Assembly: GCA_021777555.1 (NCBI GenBank)
Contig: JAJYDK010000008.1
Span: 48,131-112,130 of the forward strand
DNA: 64,000 bases
From: Pseudomonadota bacterium
GTDB lineage: Bacteria > Pseudomonadota > Gammaproteobacteria > Steroidobacterales > Steroidobacteraceae
Direction of reading: 5' to 3'
Positions 52,579 through 60,976 of the stretch are shown in pieces (positions within the stretch are counted from its first letter, which is position 1; each line of letters starts with the position of its first letter). The notes beneath the pieces are model-generated. The model ran no database searches. It was not told the DNA's origin and saw nothing but the letters and a program-made list of their open reading frames with translations. The position numbers and the translations under genes were made by a program.

Positions 52579-52851
52579 CTAGCGCGAGAAGAGGCGAATC
52601 AGCAGGTGATAGATCATCAATAGAACAACGGCGCCGACCGAGGCCGCCATCATGCCCCAGAACGGAAAGTGGGGGAGGTCACCGCTGCCTTTCAGGACCA
52701 GAGCGGACATCATGCCCAGAAAGCCGGCCGCCGACAAAATGAGACTCACGAACGGCTCGAAAACCAGAAGCACTGCGAGCGCCGGCAATCGGATGATCTG
52801 CCAGACCAGCCAAATAGCACTCCGACACAGAGTTCGTGCGCGGTAGATCAT
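52579..52851 (-). CDS. Small membrane protein of the mobile element
   Basis: A 90-residue protein with three hydrophobic segments (about 11-32, 33-52, 66-87) and a basic C-terminus. No family recognised. Similar small polytopic proteins occur in mobile elements near the integrase. The ATG at 52851 is the first in frame. Confidence 0.55.
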   Translation of the reverse strand: MIYRARTLCRSAIWLVWQIIRLPALAVLLVFEPFVSLILSAAGFLGMMSALVLKGSGDLPHFPFWGMMAASVGAVVLLMIYHLLIRLFSR

Positions 52852-52950
52852 GGACAGCGGTGATTTGCCGATGGGCGTCCAGGCCAGCCGTGGGGTGAAC
52901 GATGGTAGAACGCAGTTGACGCAGCTCCAGCCGGGTCTCTGCGCTATGCA

Positions 52951-53328
52951 TCACTCTGGAGAGGGAAATCCTCCGTGAGTTGTCCGTTCCTCCGCCGGCA
53001 GCAACCCGATTCTTTGCAGTCGTGCCTCGACCGCGCGCAACGTGCGGCGGTGATTTCGCGCGATGAATTCCGCAGACTCGCCGGCCTTGAACGCCTGGAC
53101 CAATCTGCGTTCTTCGTCAGTGGTCCACGGTTGCCCTACATTGTCGGGCAGCAAAGCGCGCCGTTGAACACGTGCCGCCGCCCGCTCGAGAGCCGTGACG
53201 GCGGTGAGCAGCGCACGCAGTACATCTACACGATGCACCACCGACCCCGCCGGCAGCTTCTCCGCCGATCCAGGCTCGCGGCCTTCGATCAGAGACTTCA
53301 GAACCAGCATCGCCTCAAAGTTGTCCAT
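52951..53328 (-). CDS. SANT/Myb-like DNA-binding protein of the mobile element
   Basis: A 125-residue protein. Residues 1-60 are helical (MDNFEAMLVLKSLIEGREPG). Residues 67-110 form a SANT-like three-helix domain: PWTTDEERRLVQAFKAGESA, then the recognition-helix region RTLRAVEARLQRIGLL. The start at 53328 is preferred over an upstream in-frame start, which would read into Arg-rich non-conserved sequence. It is divergent from the XRE repressor across the palindromic operators and probably under its control. Confidence 0.7.
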   Translation of the reverse strand: MDNFEAMLVLKSLIEGREPGSAEKLPAGSVVHRVDVLRALLTAVTALERAAARVQRRALLPDNVGQPWTTDEERRLVQAFKAGESAEFIARNHRRTLRAVEARLQRIGLLPAEERTTHGGFPSPE

Positions 53329-53471
53329 AGGTATGCTCCAGATGGCGAGAATGCGTAACGGCCGGCGCCGTGCTCGTACCCAGGACCAAAGCCGCCTGCA
53401 AATGCGCACTGCGGTCGATCCACCCTGAATCCGGCGCCTCCGTGCCCGCACCGATGGCCTTTGCTCAGAGT

Positions 53472-53545
53472 GATACGAAAATCGTATCGACTCGGCTGCA
53501 CCATACGCTGATACGAATTTCGTATCAATAGGGGTGATACGGTAT
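53472..53545. promoter_or_regulatory. Operator array for the element's XRE repressor
   Basis: Two near-identical 17-bp palindromes: GATACGA-AAA-TCGTATC (53472-53488) and GATACGA-ATT-TCGTATC (53510-53526, extended by T/A to 19 bp). A degenerate third site GATAC-G-GTATT follows at 53536-53546. Centres are about 38 and 23 bp apart. The array lies between divergent SANT-like and XRE genes. Confidence 0.8.
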
Positions 53546-53578
53546 TAGGAGCACCTCAGCCAATGACCCTGGGGTGCC

Positions 53579-53806
53579 ATGAAGTATTCCGCTCGCCAGC
53601 GTGCCGTCGCCGCCGCCCTAAGAAAAGCACGCGAGGCGGCCGGCCTTTCCCAGCGCCAGCTTTCCGAGAGGCTCAAGCAGCCGCCGAACTGGATCCAGCG
53701 GATCGAGTCTCTGGAACGGAGGGTGGATGTGGCGGAGTTCATCACCATCGCCAAGGCTGTCGGGGCAGACCCCGCTGAACTCTTTCGGGAGGCGCTGAGC
53801 GGCTGA
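53579..53806 (+). CDS. XRE-family HTH repressor of the mobile element
   Basis: A 75-residue single-domain regulator. HTH_XRE spans about 9-65: LRKAREAAGLSQRQLSERL then QPPNWIQRIESLERRVDVAE and AKAVGADPAELF. Its size and position are typical of repressors holding the element's functions silent. The three dyads directly upstream are its probable operators. The start is the ATG at 53579. Confidence 0.9.
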   Translation: MKYSARQRAVAAALRKAREAAGLSQRQLSERLKQPPNWIQRIESLERRVDVAEFITIAKAVGADPAELFREALSG

Positions 53807-54232
53807 TCGTCCCCGGGCGCATGTCGTGTGGGAGAGATGCTCTGCAGGGGCCTGGTAGGGGAATACAGGCGCCCTGGACGTGAAGATCCGAGACGGAGGG
53901 GCTGGACCGGCACGTGTGGCCCCCGAACTGCCAGGCGGCTCGTGAGCGGAGCGTCGGGCGGCGGTGCGATTGGCGGGCATCCCGTGAGCGGTGGCGATCA
54001 AAGGGCCGGGTGACCGGTCAAGGGCATCGCGGCCGAACTACCGGAACTTCCGCAATGAGATTCGGCGGAGCTATGCCTTGTCCGGCTGGTGGCCCTGGGA
54101 TTGACGCGCCGGCGGCAGTTTTTCAATAGGTCCTCGGCCGGCAGCCGCAGCTCCCAGGTTGCGCAATATCGACCGAATTATCGGTGAAATGCAGGATAGC
54201 TTTACAGCGAGTTTTGTCTAACATTGTGAGCT
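53807..54232. other. Intergenic region with candidate oriT
   Basis: A 426-bp gap between the XRE gene and mobC. No convincing gene. Its right end holds a short inverted repeat and a nic-like sequence just before mobC, the normal oriT position. The left part is GC-rich with no clear structure. Confidence 0.6.
54172..54198 (-). other. Candidate oriT: inverted repeat plus MOBP-type nic
   Basis: Inverted repeat ACCGA-ATTA-TCGGT (54172-54185). Five nt further, the minus strand of 54198-54191 reads TATCCTGC, matching the YATCCTG/Y nick consensus of IncP-type (MOBP) relaxases. It lies 35 nt before mobC, and the relaxase has the MOBP HxDxxxxHxH motif. Nicking is inference. Confidence 0.6.
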
Positions 54233-54817
54233 GTGGGTGCAACAGAAATTCTGGCGACACGAGTAACACCTGATGTCAAGGCGCGGGTGACTGATGTCGT
54301 TCGCGAGGAGTTTTTGAGGGAGTCGATATGGCTTCGGCGCTTGGTTTTACGCGAACTCCAGGCAATTTCGTCACAGGGCTCGACACCGCGACAATGCGAT
54401 AACGGATCCACAGCGGTCCGTGGGCGATGCTCCAGGCGCCGTGAGCCGATTTCGGGCCTGTACGTTCGAATGCGCAGGGAGGACCGGCTGCTGCTGCACG
54501 AGCGAGCGGCGGCGCGGGGAATGGCCTCGGCTACGTACGCGTCAGTGCTCGTCCGAGCCCACCTGCGATTCCTGGCACCGCTGCCGAAGGACGAGCTGGT
54601 CACCCTGAAGCAGGTCGTGAGCGAGCTGAGTGCGATTGGGAGCAACCTCAATCAGATCGCCCGCGCAGTGAGCAGCGGCGCTCGCATCGCGGGTGTCGGC
54701 CATGAAGAGTTCCGGGCCATCCTCAAGATCTGCGAAGCGCTGCGTGACCATACCAAGAGCCTGATCAAGGCGAACGCGGCGAGCTGGGCGTCGGGACATG
54801 CCGAAACTCAGGATTAG
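54233..54817 (+). CDS. mobC: Mobilisation accessory protein MobC
   Basis: A 194-residue relaxosome protein. The N-terminus resembles a ribbon-helix-helix (TEILATRVTPDVKARVTDVV), followed by a variable middle. The MobC signature is near 125-165 (LKQVVSELSAIGSNLNQIAR). MobC proteins bind oriT and help strand opening. The GTG at 54233 is the start; its end overlaps the relaxase gene by 20 nt. Confidence 0.85.
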   Translation: MGATEILATRVTPDVKARVTDVVREEFLRESIWLRRLVLRELQAISSQGSTPRQCDNGSTAVRGRCSRRREPISGLYVRMRREDRLLLHERAAARGMASATYASVLVRAHLRFLAPLPKDELVTLKQVVSELSAIGSNLNQIARAVSSGARIAGVGHEEFRAILKICEALRDHTKSLIKANAASWASGHAETQD

Positions 54818-55799
54818 TGCCCTCGAGGGGCGCGCCTTACTAGACGTCGCGAGTTACGCTCGGCGCGGCCCTGGGCGGCGGGATCGGTTGTCGCCGCAGG
54901 AAGTGGCCCTCGTCGGTCGCACGGTGAGGCGGACACCGGAAGTTATGGTCAAGGTGCTCGCGAAGGACAGCAACAACCTGCGATCCGTAGCGCGGCATCT
55001 CAACTACATCGGCCGGTATGGCCGGCTGGCGCTCGAAACCGACGACGGCGAGCACATTCAAGGGCAGCACGCCGGTCACCGCTTAGTCGAGGACTGGGAT
55101 CTCGACCTGGATCAGGATCGGCGGGACTCAAGTCTGGCCGCTGGCACGGGACGAGCTCCGAAGCTGGTCCATAAGATTATGCTTTCCATGCCACCGGGCA
55201 CTCCAGCGAAGGGGGTATTCGAGGCGGCAGGAAATTTCGCACGGGAGGAATTTGGGCTGAAGCATCGCTATGCACTGGTTCTGCATACTGACGAACCCCA
55301 TCCCCACGTGCACCTAGTCGTGAAGGCAGTCAGTGAGCAAGGAGCACGGTTGAACATCAGGAAGGCGACTTTGCGGGAGTGGAGACGGGAATTCGCGCGG
55401 CACCTGCGCGATAAGGGCATCGCGGCAAACGCCACCGACCGCGCGGTGCGGGGAGAGAGTCGGATGCCCAAGAAGGATGGGATCTACAGGGCAGCACAGC
55501 GGGGCAATTCCACTCACTCGCGTAGCCGCGTCGAACTGGTCGCCTCCGAACTCCTCACCGGCAGCCTTCCGAACGATCCTGGAAAATCCACGCTGGCCGC
55601 GACTCGAAAGGAAGTCGAACGCGGCTGGATCGCAGTTGCTGATACATTGGCGAATCAGGGCTACGCTGGATTGGCGACAGAGATAAAGCGATTTGTTGAA
55701 CAAATGCCACCGTCGCAAACTGAAAAGGAGCAGATCGCCGCCGCTGTGCTGAAGCGAAGCCGCGAGCGGGCGCTTTCGGACCGCCCGCATGCGCGGTAA
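54798..55799 (+). CDS. Relaxase, MOBP/VirD2-like
   Basis: A 333-residue HUH-type relaxase that would nick oriT and pilot the strand to a helper secretion system. Motif III is HTDEPHPHVH (His163, Asp165, His170, His172), giving HxD plus HxH metal ligands. A motif I candidate Tyr70 lies in ARHLNYIGRYGR. The C-terminus is short and lacks a primase or helicase, which fits a mobilisable element. It ends 18 nt from the convergent HEPN-like gene. Confidence 0.88.
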   Translation: MPKLRISALEGRALLDVASYARRGPGRRDRLSPQEVALVGRTVRRTPEVMVKVLAKDSNNLRSVARHLNYIGRYGRLALETDDGEHIQGQHAGHRLVEDWDLDLDQDRRDSSLAAGTGRAPKLVHKIMLSMPPGTPAKGVFEAAGNFAREEFGLKHRYALVLHTDEPHPHVHLVVKAVSEQGARLNIRKATLREWRREFARHLRDKGIAANATDRAVRGESRMPKKDGIYRAAQRGNSTHSRSRVELVASELLTGSLPNDPGKSTLAATRKEVERGWIAVADTLANQGYAGLATEIKRFVEQMPPSQTEKEQIAAAVLKRSRERALSDRPHAR

Positions 55800-55817
55800 C
55801 CGGACTCCGACTCAGAT

Positions 55818-56942
55818 TTACGTAACTTGCTTCTTCCGCGGCGGTAGCTCCGGCTGGGACGATAACGGATTTGCCACTGACTCATCGGGAAGTATGTGGG
55901 GACGGTAATGAGGCCACCATGCTTGAGTCGCGGACAGGAGCAACATCCTCGCCAATCCCTGAACATTGGCGACTTCATATGGAGACAGTGACCGCGCGGT
56001 CGTTCCGATTCGGTGACCCGTCAGCTGATTTCGGATCCACCGGGCATGGTCCAGCGCATCGGGAATCAGAACCTCCACGTCACGTATGGGGCCTCCAGAC
56101 CACCGCCCGGTACGGGCGATCGCGAACGGCTTTTTGCGCTCGTGCCGCTTTTCGGGTCCTCTCCGGTACCAATACATGATTTCCCTTGGAGCCACGTGAG
56201 CAGTCGCCAGGCGTCTCGTGATGTCAGCGAGGGCGGCCGGGACCCATTTGCCATCGTTGTACTTCGCTCGAACGTCATTCTGGCCTACCTTCACCGCCCG
56301 CACCGTCAGGTCCAATTCCTCGATTGCACCGTAGGCAAGCGTGATCGCTTGCGCAAAGCGCACGTGATCGATGGCATGCCGCGATGGTCTGAAGTCCTTG
56401 GAACTGTATGTGGCCGGGTCAGTGTCCCTCCAGGCGACACTGATAAGCTTGAGCGACTCAAACAGCTTCAACAGCGCGCATTGCCAACGGCGTTTAGAGC
56501 TGCATCGTGCCAGCAATCGCATGCCGCCCTCGATACCTCCCGATTGTCGCCGTTGTCTGCGAGCGTTTCCCACGGTCTCTGCGTCTAACGGGCAACTTGG
56601 GTCGCCGTCCTTTCGTGGTGCAGCTAGCGGCGAAATGTCCGGAGTAAGCCCCAAAATTGTTTCGAAGTGCATCCCGTCATAGACGCTGTGGGCTGCCCAG
56701 AGCATGTACGCCAGAGCTTGCGCGTGCTCCCAATCCTTCGCCCTTACCAGGACGTCGTATTCTCTCCACTTTCGCGGAGAGGGAGATCCGCCCGGCGGCA
56801 ACCGGAGTTTGTGAAGGTCGAGACACTGTGCCACCTCAATCTCGAACCCGCGGGCGCGGAAGATGCCGCCCGACGGAAGCGGGGGAGCGGGGTTAGATAT
56901 CTGCCAGCCGATCGAGTACTCGCGCAGTCGCGGGCGACTCAA
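55818..56942 (-). CDS. Uncharacterised HEPN-like protein, last gene of the ubiquitin-like operon
   Basis: A 374-residue protein of no named family. The middle (about 195-240) has FAQAITLAYGAIEELDLTVR, helical and typical of HEPN-fold proteins. RNQLTGH (Arg304 to His310) follows in HARWIRNQLTGHRIG, an Rx5H motif within the Rx4-6H range of HEPN ribonucleases. The TTG start at 56942 overlaps the TGA of the preceding DUF4209 gene, so the two are translationally coupled. RNase activity is inference; the Arg/His pair could be coincidental, but its sequence context fits. Confidence 0.6.
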   Translation of the reverse strand: MSRPRLREYSIGWQISNPAPPLPSGGIFRARGFEIEVAQCLDLHKLRLPPGGSPSPRKWREYDVLVRAKDWEHAQALAYMLWAAHSVYDGMHFETILGLTPDISPLAAPRKDGDPSCPLDAETVGNARRQRRQSGGIEGGMRLLARCSSKRRWQCALLKLFESLKLISVAWRDTDPATYSSKDFRPSRHAIDHVRFAQAITLAYGAIEELDLTVRAVKVGQNDVRAKYNDGKWVPAALADITRRLATAHVAPREIMYWYRRGPEKRHERKKPFAIARTGRWSGGPIRDVEVLIPDALDHARWIRNQLTGHRIGTTARSLSPYEVANVQGLARMLLLSATQAWWPHYRPHILPDESVANPLSSQPELPPRKKQVT

Positions 56943-58750
56943 TTCGCGCCTCCATTTGGCGCAGCCCGAAAGGTCCCGATCAGGATCACTGAGTGCACGA
57001 CTGTGTTCGCCAGCCCCAGACCGAAGAGTTCGTAGGCCGCAATGCCGTGCGCGATCTCGTTGCGCACGTTGAGACCGCGTGGATCTTGATACAACACCTG
57101 GAAGTGAAACCGGATGTAGTCGGGTACTTTTCCCCTAAATATCTCGTGGCTGAGAACGTCTCCTAGGGAGATCATCTGGACTCCACCCGAGACGGGGTGT
57201 GGCTTCGATATTGTGCCGCCAAGCGCGGCCAGGACATCCCGTAGGGCCGACTCGACCTGTGGTACGAGGATATGAATGGCCTTGACGGCATCGCCGGCAA
57301 ACCAGGCTGCGAGTCCTTCCCGCACGAAGCGCAGCCGAGCGGGGGGGAAAAACGGAGACTGCGAGAGCCATTCGAGCAGGCGCTCGAGATCGACTGCGTG
57401 CTTCTCCTGAAGGCGCTTCCATGCCACGTTGAGGAAAGGCGGTTTCTGCGACAAGAGTTGCGCCGCATGGTGCACCGTGCGTCCGTCGAGGTCGTCCTTG
57501 ACGGAGCCGATCGTTGCCTTGGTGAAGCCCTCAGGCCCGGTGATGGCGATCGGTATATGGGCGCTGAGCGGCGACTGCGCTGCGATCTCGAGCACGGCGC
57601 GCTCGCTTGAGTCCCGCTTGACGAGGCCGCACGCTGCAAACCCCACCATTCCTTGCTCGAGGCTCTCTCCCGCGACCTGATCAGCCCATGTAGCAAGTTT
57701 CTCAGGGTCCACCTCAAGAGGGACCGAAATCCGCTTCATTTCGGATTGGGCATCCTTGGCGCGGTCTCTGATTGCCTGCTCGACTCGAGCAACGCCTGCC
57801 TGCTCCCCCATTTGTTGGTAGCGCGCCGCCTGCTCGCTCAGCCAAAAAATCGCCGTGAGTCCCGAAGCCTTGGCTGCGGCCGCTTCAAACGCTGCACCGG
57901 CGGTGAGAGCTGCCCGACGGGCCTCCTGCCTTTCACCGGCGAATTCGCGCCACGGACGGAGGCAGTCCGCCGCGGTGCGCGCCAGATGCGGTTCGAAGAG
58001 CTTCGGGTCAGCGATATTGGAGCGGATTGTGAGCTGGTGCTCCAGTGCCTGCACGATCACCCCTCTTTCCTCATCGGAGAGGACGAGGGCCCGGGCGTGG
58101 CTCCATGCAATCTCATGGAAAAGCCAGAACGGATACGGACCCCGTGCCTCGCACTGCGCCCGGAATCGAAAGAGAACCGCCTTCGCGTGCTGCGCGCGCG
58201 CCGGGTCGTTTATCGAAACCGCGAGCTCGAGCGCACGCTCGATGTAGAACCAGGCGTACAGGTCTTCGGTCGTGAGACTTCCCTCGACTGCCTCGAGATA
58301 CCCATCGACGGCAATGCGCGCCTGGGCGACATCTGGCCGGCGCATCAGCTCATTTTTGCGAAAACTGGCGATTTCCCAGGCGAGGTCCGCGTAGCGCGCC
58401 CTCAACAGCGGGTGTCTCGCCTTGACGGCTCGGTCAGACCACGCTTGGATCACCTCGCCGTCTGCCTCGGTGACCTCCGGTGAGTGATGCTCTCTTCCGG
58501 CCTTATCGGTGACGCTGCTCACAGGCTGCCAGTGCATCTGCCAGACCGGGCCCCCAGAGAGTCGCGGGTGCTGGAAATTCAAAGCTTCGACGAGGGCGAA
58601 GTTGCCCTTGTGCTGAGCGGCTGTGAGCTCTCCGAGACCTACCATGACCGGTACAAGACGACCACGCACGACAAGTTCGTCTAGCCGCTGGTCGGCCTTG
58701 TCCGCCTCTTGGAAGGCCGACTCCAATGCTGGGTGAATCTCCAGGACCAT
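56939..58750 (-). CDS. DUF4209-type HEPN protein
   Basis: A 603-residue protein. The helical N-terminal part has HPLLRARYADLAWEIASF, a motif of DUF7380/DUF4209 proteins. The C-terminal DUF4209 domain (about 480-590) has LVPQVESALRDVLAALGG and the HEPN motif RNEIAHG (Arg563, His568; Rx4H). HEPN domains are RNases common in abortive-infection and toxin systems. The gene follows DUF6527 after 134 nt in the same direction, and could share its transcript or have its own promoter in that gap. The start is the ATG at 58750. Confidence 0.8.
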   Translation of the reverse strand: MVLEIHPALESAFQEADKADQRLDELVVRGRLVPVMVGLGELTAAQHKGNFALVEALNFQHPRLSGGPVWQMHWQPVSSVTDKAGREHHSPEVTEADGEVIQAWSDRAVKARHPLLRARYADLAWEIASFRKNELMRRPDVAQARIAVDGYLEAVEGSLTTEDLYAWFYIERALELAVSINDPARAQHAKAVLFRFRAQCEARGPYPFWLFHEIAWSHARALVLSDEERGVIVQALEHQLTIRSNIADPKLFEPHLARTAADCLRPWREFAGERQEARRAALTAGAAFEAAAAKASGLTAIFWLSEQAARYQQMGEQAGVARVEQAIRDRAKDAQSEMKRISVPLEVDPEKLATWADQVAGESLEQGMVGFAACGLVKRDSSERAVLEIAAQSPLSAHIPIAITGPEGFTKATIGSVKDDLDGRTVHHAAQLLSQKPPFLNVAWKRLQEKHAVDLERLLEWLSQSPFFPPARLRFVREGLAAWFAGDAVKAIHILVPQVESALRDVLAALGGTISKPHPVSGGVQMISLGDVLSHEIFRGKVPDYIRFHFQVLYQDPRGLNVRNEIAHGIAAYELFGLGLANTVVHSVILIGTFRAAPNGGAN

Positions 58751-58884
58751 CAGGGAAGCACCATCATTTGGATCAGATTGGCCGTTGCTTCCAACGCATA
58801 CTTGCGGCCACCTCGCAAATGAGAGTGCTCAAGGGCATATCGGCCTCGCTTGCCGCTTTTGGGCTGATTGACCGCCAACCCTGG

Positions 58885-59346
58885 TCATCGCACTTCTCTC
58901 GACCACCATTCCTTGATCTTCGTAAGGAGGCTTCGGGCTTTAGGCGTCGATACCGGTCTGGCCGCAGGCGAGGGCGACGGCGAGCGCTCCCTTGACGTCT
59001 GGGTATCGTAGTAGTCCTGCTTTGCCTGGCGATCGCGCGCGAACCCTGCCTCGATCATTTCTCTCGACCATCGGCCCCCCCAGTGTACCCGGTTGCCGGA
59101 GATCACGTAGTGGGATCTACAGTCCAAGTTCCAATTGCCAACCGATGGGGAGATCGATACGGTTTTGCCGTCGTAGGTGAGCTGCCAGCCGGTGGGCGAG
59201 ATCGGCGTGACGACCTTCTTGCCACATCCGCAGCAACATAGATGCGCCATGGTCTTATATTGAACCGAGATGTACAGGACCCCTGGCTCGAGTCGCTCGG
59301 GCACGAACTCCACAAACTCGTAGCTGATCTCATGGAGCCTCGACAT
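58885..59346 (-). CDS. DUF6527 family protein with cysteine cluster
   Basis: A 153-residue protein. The N-terminal 90 residues match DUF6527: FVEFVPERLEPGVLYISVQY, then HLCCCGCGKKVVTPISP (Cys37, 38, 39, 41) and SPSVGNWNLDCRSHY (Cys76, His79). These look like a metal site or a reactive-cysteine centre. The C-terminal 60 residues are polar. Its ATG at 59346 shares a base with the E1-like gene TGA (TGATG), showing coupling. DUF6527 genes commonly accompany multi-ubiquitin/ThiF genes. The biochemical role is unknown; E2-like transfer or peptidase roles are only guesses. Confidence 0.82.
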   Translation of the reverse strand: MSRLHEISYEFVEFVPERLEPGVLYISVQYKTMAHLCCCGCGKKVVTPISPTGWQLTYDGKTVSISPSVGNWNLDCRSHYVISGNRVHWGGRWSREMIEAGFARDRQAKQDYYDTQTSRERSPSPSPAARPVSTPKARSLLTKIKEWWSREVR

Positions 59347-60530
59347 CAGAAGTCCTCTCGCCCCATCTTGCCTGTATCGAGCACGTATGTGGTGTGGTGC
59401 TCCTGGGTAAGATCGTGATAGAAGCTGCAAAGCTTCTTCCACTTGACCACCGCGAGCGCAGCATTGAATGCGTTGAGCTCCGCCACTTGAATGTTGCGCG
59501 AGTAGTCGTTGGGGCCGAGTGCCGGGGCAAATGAGACGCGATGATTGTCGCGCACGTGGTCACGTTTTCTCGGCGTGCTGGTAGTCGCCCGTAGAATGCC
59601 GCTCAGAGCGGCATCTCGTATCTGAAGGCCCATACCCACATCGATAAACGGGATGTTCGCATCCTCTAATGTGCGCATGATCGGGTCCTTGAGCTCGCCG
59701 CTATCAAGACACAGAAATACAAACTGCATCTGACGCAGTTCGTCCATATTGGCAATGTCGATCCGGTAGGAATGAGGGACGACGCCATTGCGGAGCTTGG
59801 AGTAGAGGGCGCTGTAGTACTGAACCTTCTTCATTTCAGGCTTCAGCTCTTCGATGCCGAGCGCACCGGGGCAGCGGAAGGCGTTGTGTTGGCTGAACTC
59901 ATCATCATCGAAGAGGTGGATCTCGCGAACAGGTGTCTTGGCAACGAAGTCGAGCACGTAGGATCCAGTGCCGCCGAGGCCGACGATGGCGATCTTCGCC
60001 ATAGCGAGCTTAGGCGAAAGGGCATCTATCCCCGCGCGGCTCGAGGATGTGTCGTAGTAATTGAACGGCGATTCGTCTTCGGAGTCCGTCGGGATAACGG
60101 GAAACACGCACGCTGTGACACCCGCCTCGATGGCTTGCGCCTCGTGCATTAGGATCTTCGCGTAGGTCGTCATCTTCGCGTAGTAATCTGGGTATCCTTT
60201 CCCATCCCGCGGCTTAGTGGAAAAGAGGAAATTGACGTCCACACCAGTTGCAGGCGTCTTACGTTCCTCGCTGTGGATGATCGCGAGGGGGGTTCCGTTC
60301 TTGTCGCATGGACGCTCTCCTGCGAACGAGACTGTGTGCTCGTCGGGCTTCTTGAGATCGTTCTGGGCAAACTCGAGCGTCGAGACCAGAGTCCCGCGCT
60401 TTACTTCCTTGTTGCCGTTCACGTAGGGAACGCTCTTCAGCACCAGGTGGGTGCCTACCACCTGCAGCTCGAAGCCCTCATCCCGTAGCCGCTTAAGGTC
60501 GGGGCTACGATCGACCAGTTTCTGTGACAA
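59346..60530 (-). CDS. E1-like ThiF adenylyltransferase with N-terminal DUF6791
   Basis: A 394-residue protein likely to adenylate the C-terminus of the ubiquitin-like partner. Residues 1-165 are DUF6791 (VNGNKEVKRGTLVSTLEF, GERPCDKNG with Cys75, PDYYAKMTTYAKIL). Residues 178-394 are the E1 Rossmann domain: IAIVGLGGTGSYVLDFVAKT with the nucleotide loop at 183-190, HLFDDDEFSQHNAFR with Asp208-210, and FLCLDSGELKDPIM. Cysteines 75, 141, 220 and 274 are candidates for a thioester. The TTG start at 60530 overlaps the upstream gene by 26 nt. No separate E2 or JAB gene is nearby. Confidence 0.88.
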   Translation of the reverse strand: MSQKLVDRSPDLKRLRDEGFELQVVGTHLVLKSVPYVNGNKEVKRGTLVSTLEFAQNDLKKPDEHTVSFAGERPCDKNGTPLAIIHSEERKTPATGVDVNFLFSTKPRDGKGYPDYYAKMTTYAKILMHEAQAIEAGVTACVFPVIPTDSEDESPFNYYDTSSSRAGIDALSPKLAMAKIAIVGLGGTGSYVLDFVAKTPVREIHLFDDDEFSQHNAFRCPGALGIEELKPEMKKVQYYSALYSKLRNGVVPHSYRIDIANMDELRQMQFVFLCLDSGELKDPIMRTLEDANIPFIDVGMGLQIRDAALSGILRATTSTPRKRDHVRDNHRVSFAPALGPNDYSRNIQVAELNAFNAALAVVKWKKLCSFYHDLTQEHHTTYVLDTGKMGREDF

Positions 60531-60969
60531 CGAAGATCATCCCGTTCTTGACGTAGACCGAACGCCCCACGGTGAGCGAGCCCTCGCGGTTTCGGTGCGG
60601 GCCACGCTCGTATTCGACGGTGTAAGTAATGATCACCCCGGGCGGGGGCGGCTCCGGGTAAGCCAAGTGAGTGACTTGCTCGTAGGAGATGGTTGTCTGC
60701 GCCCAGGGCTTCTTCTGCGCGTTGACGATCAGGAAGATATCCTTCTCGCAGTAGAAGTGCTCGTCCTCGTGAAGCCGGATTGCACCAGCGTCCCGCGGAA
60801 CCGGCTCATCCTCTCGGTCGCCCCCGACCTCCCGAAAGAGCTCGCGATGCTGGGGGATTCCTGCCAGTGCGTAGAGCTGCGCGGCGGTGGTCGAAGAAGG
60901 TGAAGCGAACGGCTTGCGGTCGATGTGGATCCGAACCTGGGTGTTCGGCGCGTCGTCATGGCTAGTCAT
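60505..60969 (-). CDS. Multi-ubiquitin domain protein (two Ubl domains)
   Basis: A 154-residue protein with two beta-grasp ubiquitin-like domains of the multi-ubiquitin type. The first (about 12-75) reads VRIHIDRKPFASPSSTTAAQ, then LYALAGIPQHRELF and EDEHFYC. The second (about 80-154) reads IFLIVNAQKKPWAQTTISYE, then GVIITYTVEYERGP and VYVKNGMIFVV. The C-terminus is TETGRS, with no terminal Gly-Gly. The ATG at 60969 has AGGA about 9 nt upstream; a TTG at 61005 is rejected because it is itself the -35 hexamer. Confidence 0.85.
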   Translation of the reverse strand: MTSHDDAPNTQVRIHIDRKPFASPSSTTAAQLYALAGIPQHRELFREVGGDREDEPVPRDAGAIRLHEDEHFYCEKDIFLIVNAQKKPWAQTTISYEQVTHLAYPEPPPPGVIITYTVEYERGPHRNREGSLTVGRSVYVKNGMIFVVTETGRS

Positions 60970-60976
60970 GGGGAAG

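Noticed and set aside
52355-52582. Possible 75-residue plus-strand gene between alpA and the small membrane protein
   Set aside because: No ribosome site, no recognisable domain, and composition like non-coding sequence.
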